Assembly (NCBI RefSeq): GCF_037201805.1
Contig: NZ_CP147404.1
Location: forward strand, 3,454,501 to 3,518,500
Source: Bacillus sp. FJAT-52991
Lineage (GTDB): Bacteria; Bacillota; Bacilli; Bacillales; Domibacillaceae
DNA: 64,000 nt
Reading direction: 5' to 3'
Positions within the stretch are counted from its first letter, which is position 1. Each line of letters starts with the position of its first letter. Below the pieces are notes generated by a model. The model was not told the origin of the DNA, did not search any database, and saw only the letters and a list, made by a program, of their open reading frames with translations. Positions 8,472 to 16,664 of the stretch are shown piece after piece. A program made the position numbers and the translations under genes.

Positions 8472-9185
8472 TTACTTATCAAATCGACGTTTGCTATATG
8501 CGAAGAAACAAACGGCGGCACTTACAATTGTCCAAATCAGGAGGTTTAATAGATTCATCTTTACACTTGCAAATGTTCCGCCTTCCATCGCCTTGACCAT
8601 TCCAATGATTAAATGATCAGATGGCATATAAGATATCAACTTAAGTACCGTTTCATTTGAAAACATACCTTTAATGGAAGGTCCTAACATCATCACAAAC
8701 ATAAATGGTAAACCATAGATGGAAGTTTGTGTCACATTTTCAGCAATGAGACCAATAACCGTTCCGCAGACTGTAAATAAAATTGTCGCTAATAAAATAA
8801 TTCCAGCTGTTAACCAAACATTTTTGATTTCTGTTCCTAAGATAAAGAAACTTAATGAACAAATAACAAGCGTGATCACAAATGTTAAAAAGCCTTTACC
8901 AATTAAAATCTCTAAAGATCTTGCTGGCGATAACATTAACACACGCAATGTATGCTTCTCTTTCTCTTCCGCAATTAATAAAGATTGGGTATAACAAGTC
9001 ACCATCGTTAAAGCAATGAGAATCGGCATAGTAGCACTATCGGGGGCATCTCCATGTCCCGTTTTGCTAATTAAAAAGGCAAACAAAATCGGCAGTGCTA
9101 CCATAATTAAAATTTGTGAATTTGTCTTTAAATCTTGGTATTCTTTCGTAATCAGTGCTGAAATTCGCTTCATTGATAGAGTCAT
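8472..9185 (-). CDS. ABC-2 type transporter permease
   Basis: The 237-residue protein has a short cytoplasmic N terminus (KEYQDLKTNSQILIM) and about six membrane segments. It has the ABC-2 landmarks TQSLLIAEEKEKHTLRVLML and SPARSLEILIGK. It pairs with the ATPase gene directly upstream: the permease ATG at 9185 overlaps the ATPase stop by 4 bp (ATGA). The pair would export an unknown substrate, possibly a peptide or lipid-active compound as in other Bacillus transporters controlled by LytTR regulators. The permease gene is the last of the operon. Confidence 0.85.
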   Translation of the reverse strand: MTLSMKRISALITKEYQDLKTNSQILIMVALPILFAFLISKTGHGDAPDSATMPILIALTMVTCYTQSLLIAEEKEKHTLRVLMLSPARSLEILIGKGFLTFVITLVICSLSFFILGTEIKNVWLTAGIILLATILFTVCGTVIGLIAENVTQTSIYGLPFMFVMMLGPSIKGMFSNETVLKLISYMPSDHLIIGMVKAMEGGTFASVKMNLLNLLIWTIVSAAVCFFAYSKRRFDK

Positions 9186-10027
9186 ACTAAATCCCTCCCA
9201 GTTAATTGAATGAAAATATCCCCTAATGTTGGCTCATTCGAATGAATGGAAACTAGTTCTCCTGTTCGAATATACTCTTGGATTTTTACTCCACCTGCTT
9301 CATCCATTTTTAATGTTTCTTTTTTGTTATTTTTTAACAAAAGTTCAATTGTATGGTCCGTGTATTGAAGACGAAGCTGCTTTGGCTCATCCAATGCAAC
9401 AATTTCTCCATTATTTAAGAAAGCAACACGATCACATAACGCTTCTGCTTCCTCCATATTATGAGTCGTTAAAAAGATCGTCGTTCCTTCTTCATTTAAA
9501 CGGCGCAATCCATTGTGAATATGCTGCACATTCGCTGGGTCTAATGCTGATGTTGGCTCATCTAAAAATAGCAAATCTGGTTTATGTAGCAACGCTCGTG
9601 CTAATGTCACACGTTGCTTCATTCCTTTAGATAATTTTTTCACCAACGTCTTTTTATCATTGATTAGGTTCACTTCATTTAATACTTCATCGATCCGTGA
9701 TTGGTTGACATCGTATAATTTAGCAAAGAGAGAGAGGTTATCGTAAATACTCAAGCGTTCATATAAACCACTATTATCTGTTAAGATGCCGATGCGTTTT
9801 AAATGATCATGATTAAACTTTTTAATGTCCGTTCCGAAAACCTTTACTTCTCCATTAGAATGAAGTAGCTGAGAAGTAAGAATTTTAACAGTTGTTGTTT
9901 TCCCTGATCCACTCGGGCCGAGGAATCCAAAAATCTCTCCTTTTTTAATGGTGAAATTGATATTTTTTAAAGCAGTTTTGTGTCCAAATGTTTTCATCAA
10001 TTGGTTCACTTCAATAATGTGTTCCAT
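9182..10027 (-). CDS. ABC transporter ATP-binding protein
   Basis: The 281-residue protein has all ATPase motifs: Walker A GPSGSGKTT (about 40-48), signature LSKGMKQR (a variant of LSGGQ), Walker B LLFLDEPTSALD and the H-loop TTHNMEEA. About 60 extra C-terminal residues resemble the regulatory tail of drug- and bacteriocin-type exporters. The ATG at 10027 follows AAAGGAG; an upstream in-frame ATG lacks such a site. It forms an operon with the permease at 8472. The gene just upstream encodes a LytTR-ABC fusion regulator. Confidence 0.9.
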   Translation of the reverse strand: MEHIIEVNQLMKTFGHKTALKNINFTIKKGEIFGFLGPSGSGKTTTVKILTSQLLHSNGEVKVFGTDIKKFNHDHLKRIGILTDNSGLYERLSIYDNLSLFAKLYDVNQSRIDEVLNEVNLINDKKTLVKKLSKGMKQRVTLARALLHKPDLLFLDEPTSALDPANVQHIHNGLRRLNEEGTTIFLTTHNMEEAEALCDRVAFLNNGEIVALDEPKQLRLQYTDHTIELLLKNNKKETLKMDEAGGVKIQEYIRTGELVSIHSNEPTLGDIFIQLTGRDLV

Positions 10028-10142
10028 CTTGATCACTCCTTTATGATTGGTTGATGTCTTCATCATAAAAGGAAAATCAAAGTTACACCTTATTTTTCCT
10101 ATGAACGGATCAAAAAAACGCTGAATGATGCTTATGTATGGC

Positions 10143-10171
10143 TCAAACCTTCATTTGAGCGGCTCAACTTT
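10143..10171 (-). promoter_or_regulatory. Candidate LytTR binding repeats upstream of the ABC operon
   Basis: On the minus strand AAAGTTGAG (10163-10171) matches the published LytTR half-site pattern, and AAGGTTTGA (10143-10151) is a weaker copy 20 bp downstream in the same orientation, close to the usual 21-22 bp spacing. They lie between the LytTR-ABC regulator gene and the ABC operon. The same bases also form a small GCTCAAA/TTTGAGC hairpin, so this call is tentative. Confidence 0.35.
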
Positions 10172-10173
10172 CA

Positions 10174-11205
10174 CTACAATCCTAGGATCTCTTTCAATTC
10201 ATCAAAGCGTGCTTTCGATAAGGGAATCGAGCTTTTCTTCTCATCATCAAGAACTAAGCTATAGCTGTTTCTTGTCCATGTAATCACTTCACGCACTCTT
10301 TGCAAGTTGACGATATAGGAACGATGACAGCGAAAGAAACCAAATGCTTTCAGTTTATCCTCCAAATCATTGAGCGTAAACGAGCAAGGGAAGCTCCCTT
10401 CAGATAGATGCAAATGAGACACCCCTTCTTGACTCTCAATATAATGAATTTCTGGAGGATCAAATAAGATGACTTTCTCTTTCACTTTCGCTGGGATCTT
10501 CTCAAGCTTCATCGGTTTTAAAATTTCTGCTGGCTCCTCAACCTCTCGATTGTTTTCTGGCTCCTCTTCGTCTACCTCAACCTTTTTTAAGCCCTCCTCA
10601 TTTAACAAATACACATCATTCGTTAAAGACAGGGCATCTTCTAAAAAGGAAGTCGTGATTAAGACGGCTTTTTGCTCCTGTTGCAATTGTCGAATAGCGT
10701 TTCGAATGATGATCGCACTTTCAATATCAACGTTTTGCTCCGGTTCTTCTAAAACGACAAAATCATAATCACTTATAATGGCTCGTCCAATCTGTAAACG
10801 TCTCTTTTCTGAAAAAGATAGCTTGGCGATTTTCACCTCTTTTTTGTCCAGCAAACCGACCAATTGAATCACTTCATCGACCGTCTTGTCAGATTCCGAC
10901 ATTTTTTGAAAGAAGGATAAGTACTCTTTTACTTTTAATCTTTCATAAAGACCATCATCCAATAAACAAACACTTATTTCCCGGAAAATATTTTTATTGC
11001 TCTCTATGTCAGCTCCTTTAAAATACACATGACCTTTTGATGGAATCTCCTCTCCCAAAATGATCTTTATTAGCATATCTCCTAAATATTTATTGCAGCG
11101 AATTACTACACATTGACCTGGATTTATTTGGAAACTAATAGTTGGCAATAATGTTGTATTCCCCGTTTTTTTCGACAAGCTTTGTACAGATAGTAATTGC
11201 GTCAT
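10174..11205 (-). CDS. Regulator fusing a degenerate ABC ATPase domain to a LytTR DNA-binding domain
   Basis: The ATG at 11205 has AAAGGAGGG upstream, giving 343 residues. Residues about 1-215 follow an ABC ATPase along their whole length, but Walker A is replaced by RCNKYLGDML, the signature reads LSFSEKRR, and the H-loop His is missing (LITTSFLEDA). ATP hydrolysis is therefore unlikely. An acidic linker (EEEPENNREVEEPAE) follows, then a LytTR domain (about 255-343; FFRCHRSYIVNLQRV). The protein probably senses or docks to the ABC transporter encoded next to it and controls its operon. It has its own ribosome site and probably its own promoter behind the purU terminator. Confidence 0.85.
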   Translation of the reverse strand: MTQLLSVQSLSKKTGNTTLLPTISFQINPGQCVVIRCNKYLGDMLIKIILGEEIPSKGHVYFKGADIESNKNIFREISVCLLDDGLYERLKVKEYLSFFQKMSESDKTVDEVIQLVGLLDKKEVKIAKLSFSEKRRLQIGRAIISDYDFVVLEEPEQNVDIESAIIIRNAIRQLQQEQKAVLITTSFLEDALSLTNDVYLLNEEGLKKVEVDEEEPENNREVEEPAEILKPMKLEKIPAKVKEKVILFDPPEIHYIESQEGVSHLHLSEGSFPCSFTLNDLEDKLKAFGFFRCHRSYIVNLQRVREVITWTRNSYSLVLDDEKKSSIPLSKARFDELKEILGL

Positions 11206-11246
11206 AAAACAGCCCTCCTTTATACATATTTTACCATAAGCGGACC

Positions 11247-11316
11247 AAAAAAAGGCCGCCCTCTTAAGCTTATTGCATGGAAGTGGTCCATATAACAAGT
11301 TCCTTAAGGGCAGCCT
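11247..11316 (-). terminator. Long-loop terminator of purU
   Basis: Minus-strand AGGCTGCCCTTAAG (11303-11316) pairs with CTTAAGAGGGCGGCCT (11254-11269) with a 2-base bulge, followed by TTTTTTT. A nested GGACC/GGTCC pair also exists. It overlaps the promoter region of the downstream LytTR-ABC gene. Confidence 0.7.
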
Positions 11317-11324
11317 AATAATAA

Positions 11325-12227
11325 TTAATGAAATACAATCGTTTTATTTCCGTGTACAATGACACGATCTTCTAAATGCCATTTAACCGCACGTGCTAGC
11401 ACACGGCGTTCAATCGACTGACCAATTTTCTTTAAACCTGATACATCGTCACGATGGTTCACCCGCTCGATATCTTGTTCAATAATCGGGCCTTCATCCA
11501 GATCATTGGTCACATAATGTGACGTCGCCCCGATCAGCTTCACTCCGCGTTCATGCGCCCGTTCATACGGTCTTGCACCGATGAAAGCAGGAAGGAAGGA
11601 ATGATGAATGTTAATAATTTGATTCGGAAAATGACTGACGAAATCCTCCGTTAAAATTTGCATGTAACGTGCTAGGACGATGACATCCACTTGATGTTCT
11701 TTCAACAACTGAATTTGTTGCTCTTCTACTTGCTTTCGAATGTCTTTATTGGCTGGAATATAATAGAATGGGATACCAAGCGCTTCTACCATCCCTCTCG
11801 TACCCTCGTGATTACTAATAACGAGAGCAATATCGGTTGGAAGATCACCGCTTTGCCACTCCCAAAGCAACTCAAGCAAGCAATGAGGCTCTTTAGAAAC
11901 AAAAATCGCCATCTTTTTTCGTTCCTCAGCATACGTAAATTGATACTCCATAGCAAACTCCGATGCTAACATCTCAAAATCTTGCTCCATTTGAGCAGCA
12001 CTCTCTGCTAAATTCGGGCGATCGAACTCAATCCGAATGAAAAAGGTGCCACCTTCCGGATTATTAGAATATTGATTCGACTCAATAATATTTGCTTCAT
12101 GTTCAAATAAAAATTTGGAAATTGCCGCCACAATCCCCGGACGATCCGGACATTTGATTAGCAGTCTTCCACGACTACCTAGCTTCGCTTCTTGAAGTAA
12201 AGGTTTTGTCTGCTCTTTCGTTTTCAT
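11325..12227 (-). CDS. purU: Formyltetrahydrofolate deformylase
   Basis: The 300-residue protein has an N-terminal ACT domain (about 18-95; LIKCPDRPGIVAAISKFLFE) followed by a formyltransferase-fold domain. The latter includes INIHHSFLPAFIGARPYERA and the acidic motif DLDEGPIIEQD. PurU hydrolyses 10-formyl-THF to formate and THF in the cytosol, balancing one-carbon pools and supplying formate. Its length matches the family. The start ATG is preceded by a weak purine-rich site. It is monocistronic with a strong terminator. Confidence 0.93.
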   Translation of the reverse strand: MKTKEQTKPLLQEAKLGSRGRLLIKCPDRPGIVAAISKFLFEHEANIIESNQYSNNPEGGTFFIRIEFDRPNLAESAAQMEQDFEMLASEFAMEYQFTYAEERKKMAIFVSKEPHCLLELLWEWQSGDLPTDIALVISNHEGTRGMVEALGIPFYYIPANKDIRKQVEEQQIQLLKEHQVDVIVLARYMQILTEDFVSHFPNQIINIHHSFLPAFIGARPYERAHERGVKLIGATSHYVTNDLDEGPIIEQDIERVNHRDDVSGLKKIGQSIERRVLARAVKWHLEDRVIVHGNKTIVFH

Positions 12228-12314
12228 AGTTTGAACCTACCTTTTTGCGATGTTTAATTACCCATTATACTGCAAGAAAAACAGAATGAAAACAATTTTC
12301 TGAAACCACTACAC

Positions 12315-13700
12315 TCATAAACCATATAATTTACATTTATCATACAAGCTCGTTTTCCCAATTCCTAATAACTTGGCTGCTTCTACTTTATTATTTTCTG
12401 CCTTCTTTAACGCTTGTTCTAATGCGGATCGCTCCGCTAAGGCTAACGTTTGTTTTAATGGTACAATCGGCCGTTCTTCTTGTTGCGCTGCTTGAGTAAC
12501 AAGAGGCTCTTCCTGCAAATAAAGCGGCAGATGATGAAGATAAATTTTCGTGCCATCAAGCACATTCACTGCTCGCTCTAACACATTTTCTAATTCTCTA
12601 ACATTACCAGGCCATGAATGAAGCAACAAACGGTTGATCACTTCAGATGAAATCGCCAGTTGTTCGCGGCTAAACGTTTTCGCTAGTTTCTTCAATAGCA
12701 TATGAGCAATCGCTGGCAAATCTTCTTTACGCTTCTTTAAGGAAGGAATATCAATTTTCATCACGTTGAGCCGATAATAAAGATCTTGGCGAAACTCTCC
12801 CTTGTGAACCATCTCTTCTAAATTGCGATGGGTTGCTGCGATGACGCGAACATCAATCGGAATCGCTCTTTGTCCGCCAACTCTTTCAATCTCTTTCTCT
12901 TGCAACACACGAAGCAGCTTGCTTTGCATCGGAAGCGGCATGTCTCCCACTTCATCAAGAAAAATCGTCCCGCGGTGAGCGAGCTCGAATTTCCCTTTTT
13001 TTCCGCCTTTTTTCGCCCCAGTAAAAGCCCCTTCTTCATAGCCGAATAGTTCTGATTCTAATAATTGTTCAGGGATGGCGGCTGAGTTTACTCGCACAAA
13101 TGGAAAGGCGGCTCGCTGGCTAGCTCCATGAATCGCATGAGCAAACAATTCCTTTCCCGTACCCGAAGGCCCCATTAGCAGCACGGATGATTGACTTCCT
13201 GCCACGCGCTGAGCCAGTTTTTTTGCTTCTTTAAATGCGTTATTCTCCCCGATTAAGTCATCAAAGCTGTACTTGCTTTTCAACTCTTTTTCAAATTTCT
13301 TTTTATAATATTTCAGCTCCTCAAGAAAGGGTTGGACTTTCTCGGAATAAGCCATCCAATCCTCAGAATTGCGAAACATGACAGTACCAACAGCCCCAAC
13401 TAATTCTCCATTAATGTACAAAGGATAGCGGTTAGCAATCATTTCATTGCCTTTAATCCGGTGAATCGAGGCGATTTCTGGCTGTGAGGTCTGGACGATG
13501 AGATGCATCCTTGTATTCTCGATGACATCGCGAACATCTTTCCCTATAGCTTCAGAGACGGTTGTTCCAAGATACTCACAATAGGCCGCATTGATATAAA
13601 TAATGATACCTTTGCAATCGACCACTACTACCCATTCCGTTGCGATATTAATAATTTCCTCAAGCCATTCATAAGGCAGCTTACTGACTAGTTTGTTCAT
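12315..13700 (-). CDS. Sigma-54-dependent transcriptional activator (PAS-AAA-Fis HTH)
   Basis: The 461-residue protein has an N-terminal PAS domain (about 12-115), then a short coiled segment (125-145). The AAA+ domain (about 150-380) has Walker A GPSGTGKE (177-184), the sigma-54 contact loop GAFTGA (224-229), LDEVGDMPL and the arginine-finger region. A Fis-type helix-turn-helix lies at the end (NNKVEAAKLLGIGKTSLYDK). It opens sigma-54 promoters in response to a ligand of the PAS domain. It lies just downstream of the 3-hydroxybutyrate dehydrogenase/GntP operon, whose promoter is a consensus -24/-12 element, so it is the likely activator of that operon. A terminator separates the two. Confidence 0.9.
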   Translation of the reverse strand: MNKLVSKLPYEWLEEIINIATEWVVVVDCKGIIIYINAAYCEYLGTTVSEAIGKDVRDVIENTRMHLIVQTSQPEIASIHRIKGNEMIANRYPLYINGELVGAVGTVMFRNSEDWMAYSEKVQPFLEELKYYKKKFEKELKSKYSFDDLIGENNAFKEAKKLAQRVAGSQSSVLLMGPSGTGKELFAHAIHGASQRAAFPFVRVNSAAIPEQLLESELFGYEEGAFTGAKKGGKKGKFELAHRGTIFLDEVGDMPLPMQSKLLRVLQEKEIERVGGQRAIPIDVRVIAATHRNLEEMVHKGEFRQDLYYRLNVMKIDIPSLKKRKEDLPAIAHMLLKKLAKTFSREQLAISSEVINRLLLHSWPGNVRELENVLERAVNVLDGTKIYLHHLPLYLQEEPLVTQAAQQEERPIVPLKQTLALAERSALEQALKKAENNKVEAAKLLGIGKTSLYDKCKLYGL

Positions 13701-13763
13701 ACCTATAGACCCTTTCCTTTTTATTACTACTATAGTAACAAAAACTTTGAGGACAAACTCAAT

Positions 13764-13801
13764 TAAAAAAGCCTTTCAAGCAATGAGTCACTTGAAAGGC
13801 T
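13764..13801 (-). terminator. Terminator of the GntP/3-hydroxybutyrate dehydrogenase operon
   Basis: Minus-strand GCCTTTCAAG and CTTGAAAGGC form a perfect 10-bp stem followed by TTTTTT, beginning 9 bp after the dehydrogenase stop codon. Confidence 0.93.
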
Positions 13802-13809
13802 GTTCTTTT

Positions 13810-14586
13810 CTATTGCACTGTATATCCTCCATCGAGAACAACCGCTTGACCAGTCACTCCCTTTGCTTTATCACTGGCTAAGAAAATGGCGTAGTCAGCG
13901 ATCTCCTCCACACTAAGCAGTCGCTTCTGTGGAACTAGCGGATAAATGACTTCTTCTAATACATTTTCTAACGGGACATTTCTCGTTTTCGCTAAATCCT
14001 CAAATTGACCTCGCACAAGCGGTGTGTCAACATATCCCGGACAGAGAGCATTGACTGTTATGCCATGAGTAGCCGTTTCTAGTGCAGCCACTTTCGTTAG
14101 CCCGATGACGCCATGCTTTGCACTGTTATAAGCTGCTTTCCCAGCGAAGCCAACAAGTCCATTAATAGATGCCATATTAATGATTCGGCCAGAACCATTT
14201 TTCTTCATGATAGGCAAGGCATGCTTAATAAAAACAAAAGGTGCGGTCAGCATTACTTTGATCAACAGCTCGAATTTCTCTGTTGGAAATTGCTCAAATG
14301 GAGCTACATGCTGCAACCCTGCATTATTCACTAAAATATCCACTGTTCCAAATTGATCGACAGCAAATTGAAGGCAACCCTGCACCTTCTGTTCATTCGT
14401 CACATCGCAAGCAACCGCTGCTACGTCGAATCCTTGTGTCTTTAATTCCTCCTCCGCTGCTTTTGCTGCGTCTTCCTTTAAATCGGCAATGATCACTTTT
14501 GCTCCTTCTTTCGCAAAGGCACGTGCCACTTCTAAACCAATCCCACTGGCTGCGCCTGTCACTAAAGCTACTTTTCCTGTTAACAT
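13810..14586 (-). CDS. 3-hydroxybutyrate dehydrogenase (SDR family)
   Basis: The 258-residue protein is a classical short-chain dehydrogenase. TGAASGIG (10-17) binds NAD, NNAG (87-90) follows, and Ser140, Tyr153 and Lys157 (YNSAK) form the active site. The segment NALCPGYVDTPLV and the length match D-3-hydroxybutyrate dehydrogenases. These oxidise 3-hydroxybutyrate to acetoacetate in the cytosol. The ATG at 14586 has GAGGAGG upstream. It is the second gene of an operon with a GntP-type permease, the expected uptake partner, under a sigma-54 promoter. The exact substrate is inferred from family and context. Confidence 0.85.
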   Translation of the reverse strand: MLTGKVALVTGAASGIGLEVARAFAKEGAKVIIADLKEDAAKAAEEELKTQGFDVAAVACDVTNEQKVQGCLQFAVDQFGTVDILVNNAGLQHVAPFEQFPTEKFELLIKVMLTAPFVFIKHALPIMKKNGSGRIINMASINGLVGFAGKAAYNSAKHGVIGLTKVAALETATHGITVNALCPGYVDTPLVRGQFEDLAKTRNVPLENVLEEVIYPLVPQKRLLSVEEIADYAIFLASDKAKGVTGQAVVLDGGYTVQ

Positions 14587-14641
14587 CCTTGAGTCCTCCT
14601 CATTTTTCATTTTTCTTCAAATGAATGAACAACTTCCTTCT

Positions 14642-16057
14642 TTACACTAATCCAGTTAAGCTGTAAATCGCGATAATAAAGAATACTGCTACTGTTTTAA
14701 TAACCGTAATCGCAAAAATATCACGATACGACTGACGATGAGTCAAGCCCGTCACCGCTAATAACGTGATGACTGCTCCATTGTGCGGCAATGTATCCAT
14801 TCCACCAGATGCCATCGAAATGACGCGGTGCATCACTTCTGGTGGGATATTAAACTCATTGATGGCTGCCAAATACTTGTCCGCCATCGCACTCAGCGCA
14901 ATCCCCATGCCTCCCGATGCGGACCCTGTCACCCCAGCAAGAGCCGTCGTTGTCACAGCTCCATTGACTAGCGGGTTCGTAAATGTCTCGGAGATCCCTT
15001 TACTGATCACTGTAAAGCCTGGTAGAGAGGAAATCACTCCACCAAAGCCATACTCAGCCCCCGTATTCATCGCAGCCAACAAAGCACCACCAATGGCTGT
15101 ATTGATTCCAGCTTGGAAGTTGATTTTTACCCGCTTCCAATTGTAAAAAAGTGCCACAATAATTCCTGTCACTAGCGCCATTTCTACCGACCAAATCGCG
15201 ACAACAGACGACAATTCTACTTTTCCGAACGCCTCTAACCCAATACCTGCAAAATCAAAGCCATTCGGATACCATTTCGGCAAGGCTTCTGTAAACACTT
15301 TATTCATCACTGCCACGAGAACAAGCGGCACAAAAGCCAATACTTTTCTAGCGGTAGATTCTGTTTCTGTTGAGATCACATCATTTATTTCTTCCTCTAC
15401 AATTTCATTATTGATTCCGTAATAGCCTTCACCGGCATTTTTCGCTTTTCTCCGGCGATTTTCAAGATAAAGCATCCCCATAATAAAAACAAAGATGGCA
15501 CCAATAACCCCAAGAGTAGGTGCAGCATAAATGTTTGTTTGAAAAAATGTTGTTGGGATGACATTTTGAATTTGCGGTGTGCCCGGCAACGCATCCATCG
15601 TAAAAGTAAACGCCCCAAGTGCAATGGTTCCTGGTATCAGTCGCTTCGGAATGTCCGCTTCCATAAATAAATTTTTAGCAAACGGATAAACAGCGAACAC
15701 GACAACAAACAAGCTGACACCGCTATACGTCAAAATCGCACCCATGAGTACAATCGCCAACATTGCTTGCTTCGCCCCAACCCACTGAACGATCGTCTTC
15801 ACAATTGACTCAGCAATTCCGGACATCTCCACAACCTTTCCGAAAATAGCGCCTAATAAGAACACAGGAAAATAAAGTTTAATAAATCCGACCATTTTCT
15901 CCATGAAAATATTGGAGAAAAACGGAAGAACAAAGTTGGGATCTGTCAAAAACACAGCTAAAAGTGCACAAATCGGCGCAAATAAAATAACAGAAAACCC
16001 GCGATACGCGACAAACATTAATAGTCCTAATGCCAACAAAATAATAACTAAATCCAT
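14642..16057 (-). CDS. GntP family permease, probable 3-hydroxybutyrate/organic acid transporter
   Basis: The 471-residue protein is strongly hydrophobic with 12 or more membrane segments. It contains GntP landmarks such as GALLAAMNTGAEYGFGGVIS and GVTGSASGGMGIALSAMADK. The ATG at 16057 follows AGAAGGGGG and lies about 30 bp after the expected transcription start of the sigma-54 promoter; longer readings would cross that promoter. The start is therefore well supported. It precedes 3-hydroxybutyrate dehydrogenase by 55 bp, so the transported acid is probably 3-hydroxybutyrate; gluconate is less likely because no kinase is present. Confidence 0.88.
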   Translation of the reverse strand: MDLVIILLALGLLMFVAYRGFSVILFAPICALLAVFLTDPNFVLPFFSNIFMEKMVGFIKLYFPVFLLGAIFGKVVEMSGIAESIVKTIVQWVGAKQAMLAIVLMGAILTYSGVSLFVVVFAVYPFAKNLFMEADIPKRLIPGTIALGAFTFTMDALPGTPQIQNVIPTTFFQTNIYAAPTLGVIGAIFVFIMGMLYLENRRRKAKNAGEGYYGINNEIVEEEINDVISTETESTARKVLAFVPLVLVAVMNKVFTEALPKWYPNGFDFAGIGLEAFGKVELSSVVAIWSVEMALVTGIIVALFYNWKRVKINFQAGINTAIGGALLAAMNTGAEYGFGGVISSLPGFTVISKGISETFTNPLVNGAVTTTALAGVTGSASGGMGIALSAMADKYLAAINEFNIPPEVMHRVISMASGGMDTLPHNGAVITLLAVTGLTHRQSYRDIFAITVIKTVAVFFIIAIYSLTGLV

Positions 16058-16098
16058 TCCCAAACCCCCTTCTTTTTTAGTAACCTCTTTAACTGATA

Positions 16099-16114
16099 TG
16101 CAAATCTTGTGCCA
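16099..16114 (-). promoter_or_regulatory. Sigma-54 (SigL) -24/-12 promoter of the GntP operon
   Basis: Minus-strand TGGCAC-AAGAT-TTGCA is a perfect match to the -24/-12 consensus, with the GG and GC elements at the canonical distance. It lies 42 bp upstream of the permease ATG, and a sigma-54 activator gene lies in the same cluster. Confidence 0.92.
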
Positions 16115-16157
16115 AATAGTTAAAATATGTAAACACTTGTCATTTAAGAAAGTTAAG

Positions 16158-16223
16158 TTCCGAATTTTCGGAACTTTAATTAGATTATTTTCCATGATTG
16201 CGGAAAATTCCGGAGTAACGGAA
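16158..16223 (-). promoter_or_regulatory. Upstream activator sites TTCCG-N6-CGGAA (three copies)
   Basis: Two perfect copies of the palindrome TTCCG-N6-CGGAA lie at 16158-16173 and 16208-16223, exactly 50 bp apart. A third copy with one mismatch (TTCCA-N6-CGGAA) lies at 16190-16205. The first is embedded in the longer palindrome GTTCCGAA-TT-TTCGGAAC. They sit about 45-110 bp upstream of the -24 element, the usual place for enhancer sites. They are probably bound by the activator encoded at 12315-13700. Confidence 0.75.
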
Positions 16224-16259
16224 AAAGATATTGTTCGAACCAAGTTGTTTTAATCCATA

Positions 16260-16555
16260 TAGGCGGCTAGATCGATAAAGTGAAACTTCAATCAGTGGGG
16301 GTTTTCTCCATCCCCCACTGATAAAAGAAGAACAAAGGCTAACGTCGCAACGTCCTGTTGCAACGCCTTTGTAACCTGCATCGTGCAGGCCCGAACGGAT
16401 CGGGCGTTTACAGGCTGTTGATCCCCGACCTACATGCCTGCGCTTCTTCTGCCATGTTGAGGTGGGGGTCTTACAGCCCGTTAATGCGGGATAAATCAGT
16501 CGCAAATAACTCTCGATCAGGCGGCACTTTCCAAATTTCAGTCGCAATCCATTGT
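16260..16555 (-). ncRNA. Orphan structured RNA resembling the 3' end (omega RNA region) of an IS200/IS605 TnpB element
   Basis: Read on the minus strand this stretch holds consecutive hairpins: CGCCCGA/TTCGGGC, CCTGC/GCAGG, ACAAAGGC/GCCTTTGT and a perfect 10-bp TCAGTGGGGG/CCCCCACTGA (16291-16320). From memory, the order and sequence resemble the conserved noncoding right part of TnpB-carrying IS elements in Bacillus and Geobacillus, where it encodes the guide-carrying omega RNA. No tnpA or tnpB coding sequence remains on either side. The 125-codon open frame here (16185-16562) is probably not protein. Boundaries are approximate. Confidence 0.6.
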
Positions 16556-16596
16556 TAATCAAGCAGCTGCTGCCCTCTTATCATCAATCTGATGGA

Positions 16597-16626
16597 TTGC
16601 CACACACCCCTTCTATGCCTTATTAT
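16597..16626 (+). promoter_or_regulatory. Candidate promoter of the kynUBA operon
   Basis: TTGCCA (16597-16602) and TATTAT (16621-16626) are separated by 18 bp and end 38 bp before the kynU ATG. This is the best sigma-A-like match in the 100 bp between the RNA element and kynU. No operator was recognised. Confidence 0.4.
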
Positions 16627-16664
16627 CAGAATAGATAGAAATTTTGCATAAAAGGAGGAGCGAC

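Noticed and set aside
12315..13700. Activator as a RocR/BkdR orthologue acting on gdhA or the symporter
   Set aside because: No -24/-12 element was found before gdhA or the symporter, while the adjacent GntP operon has a perfect one.
16185..16562. 125-codon open frame on the minus strand
   Set aside because: It spans the hairpins of the RNA element and the enhancer palindromes, has no ribosome site, and its composition is not protein-like.
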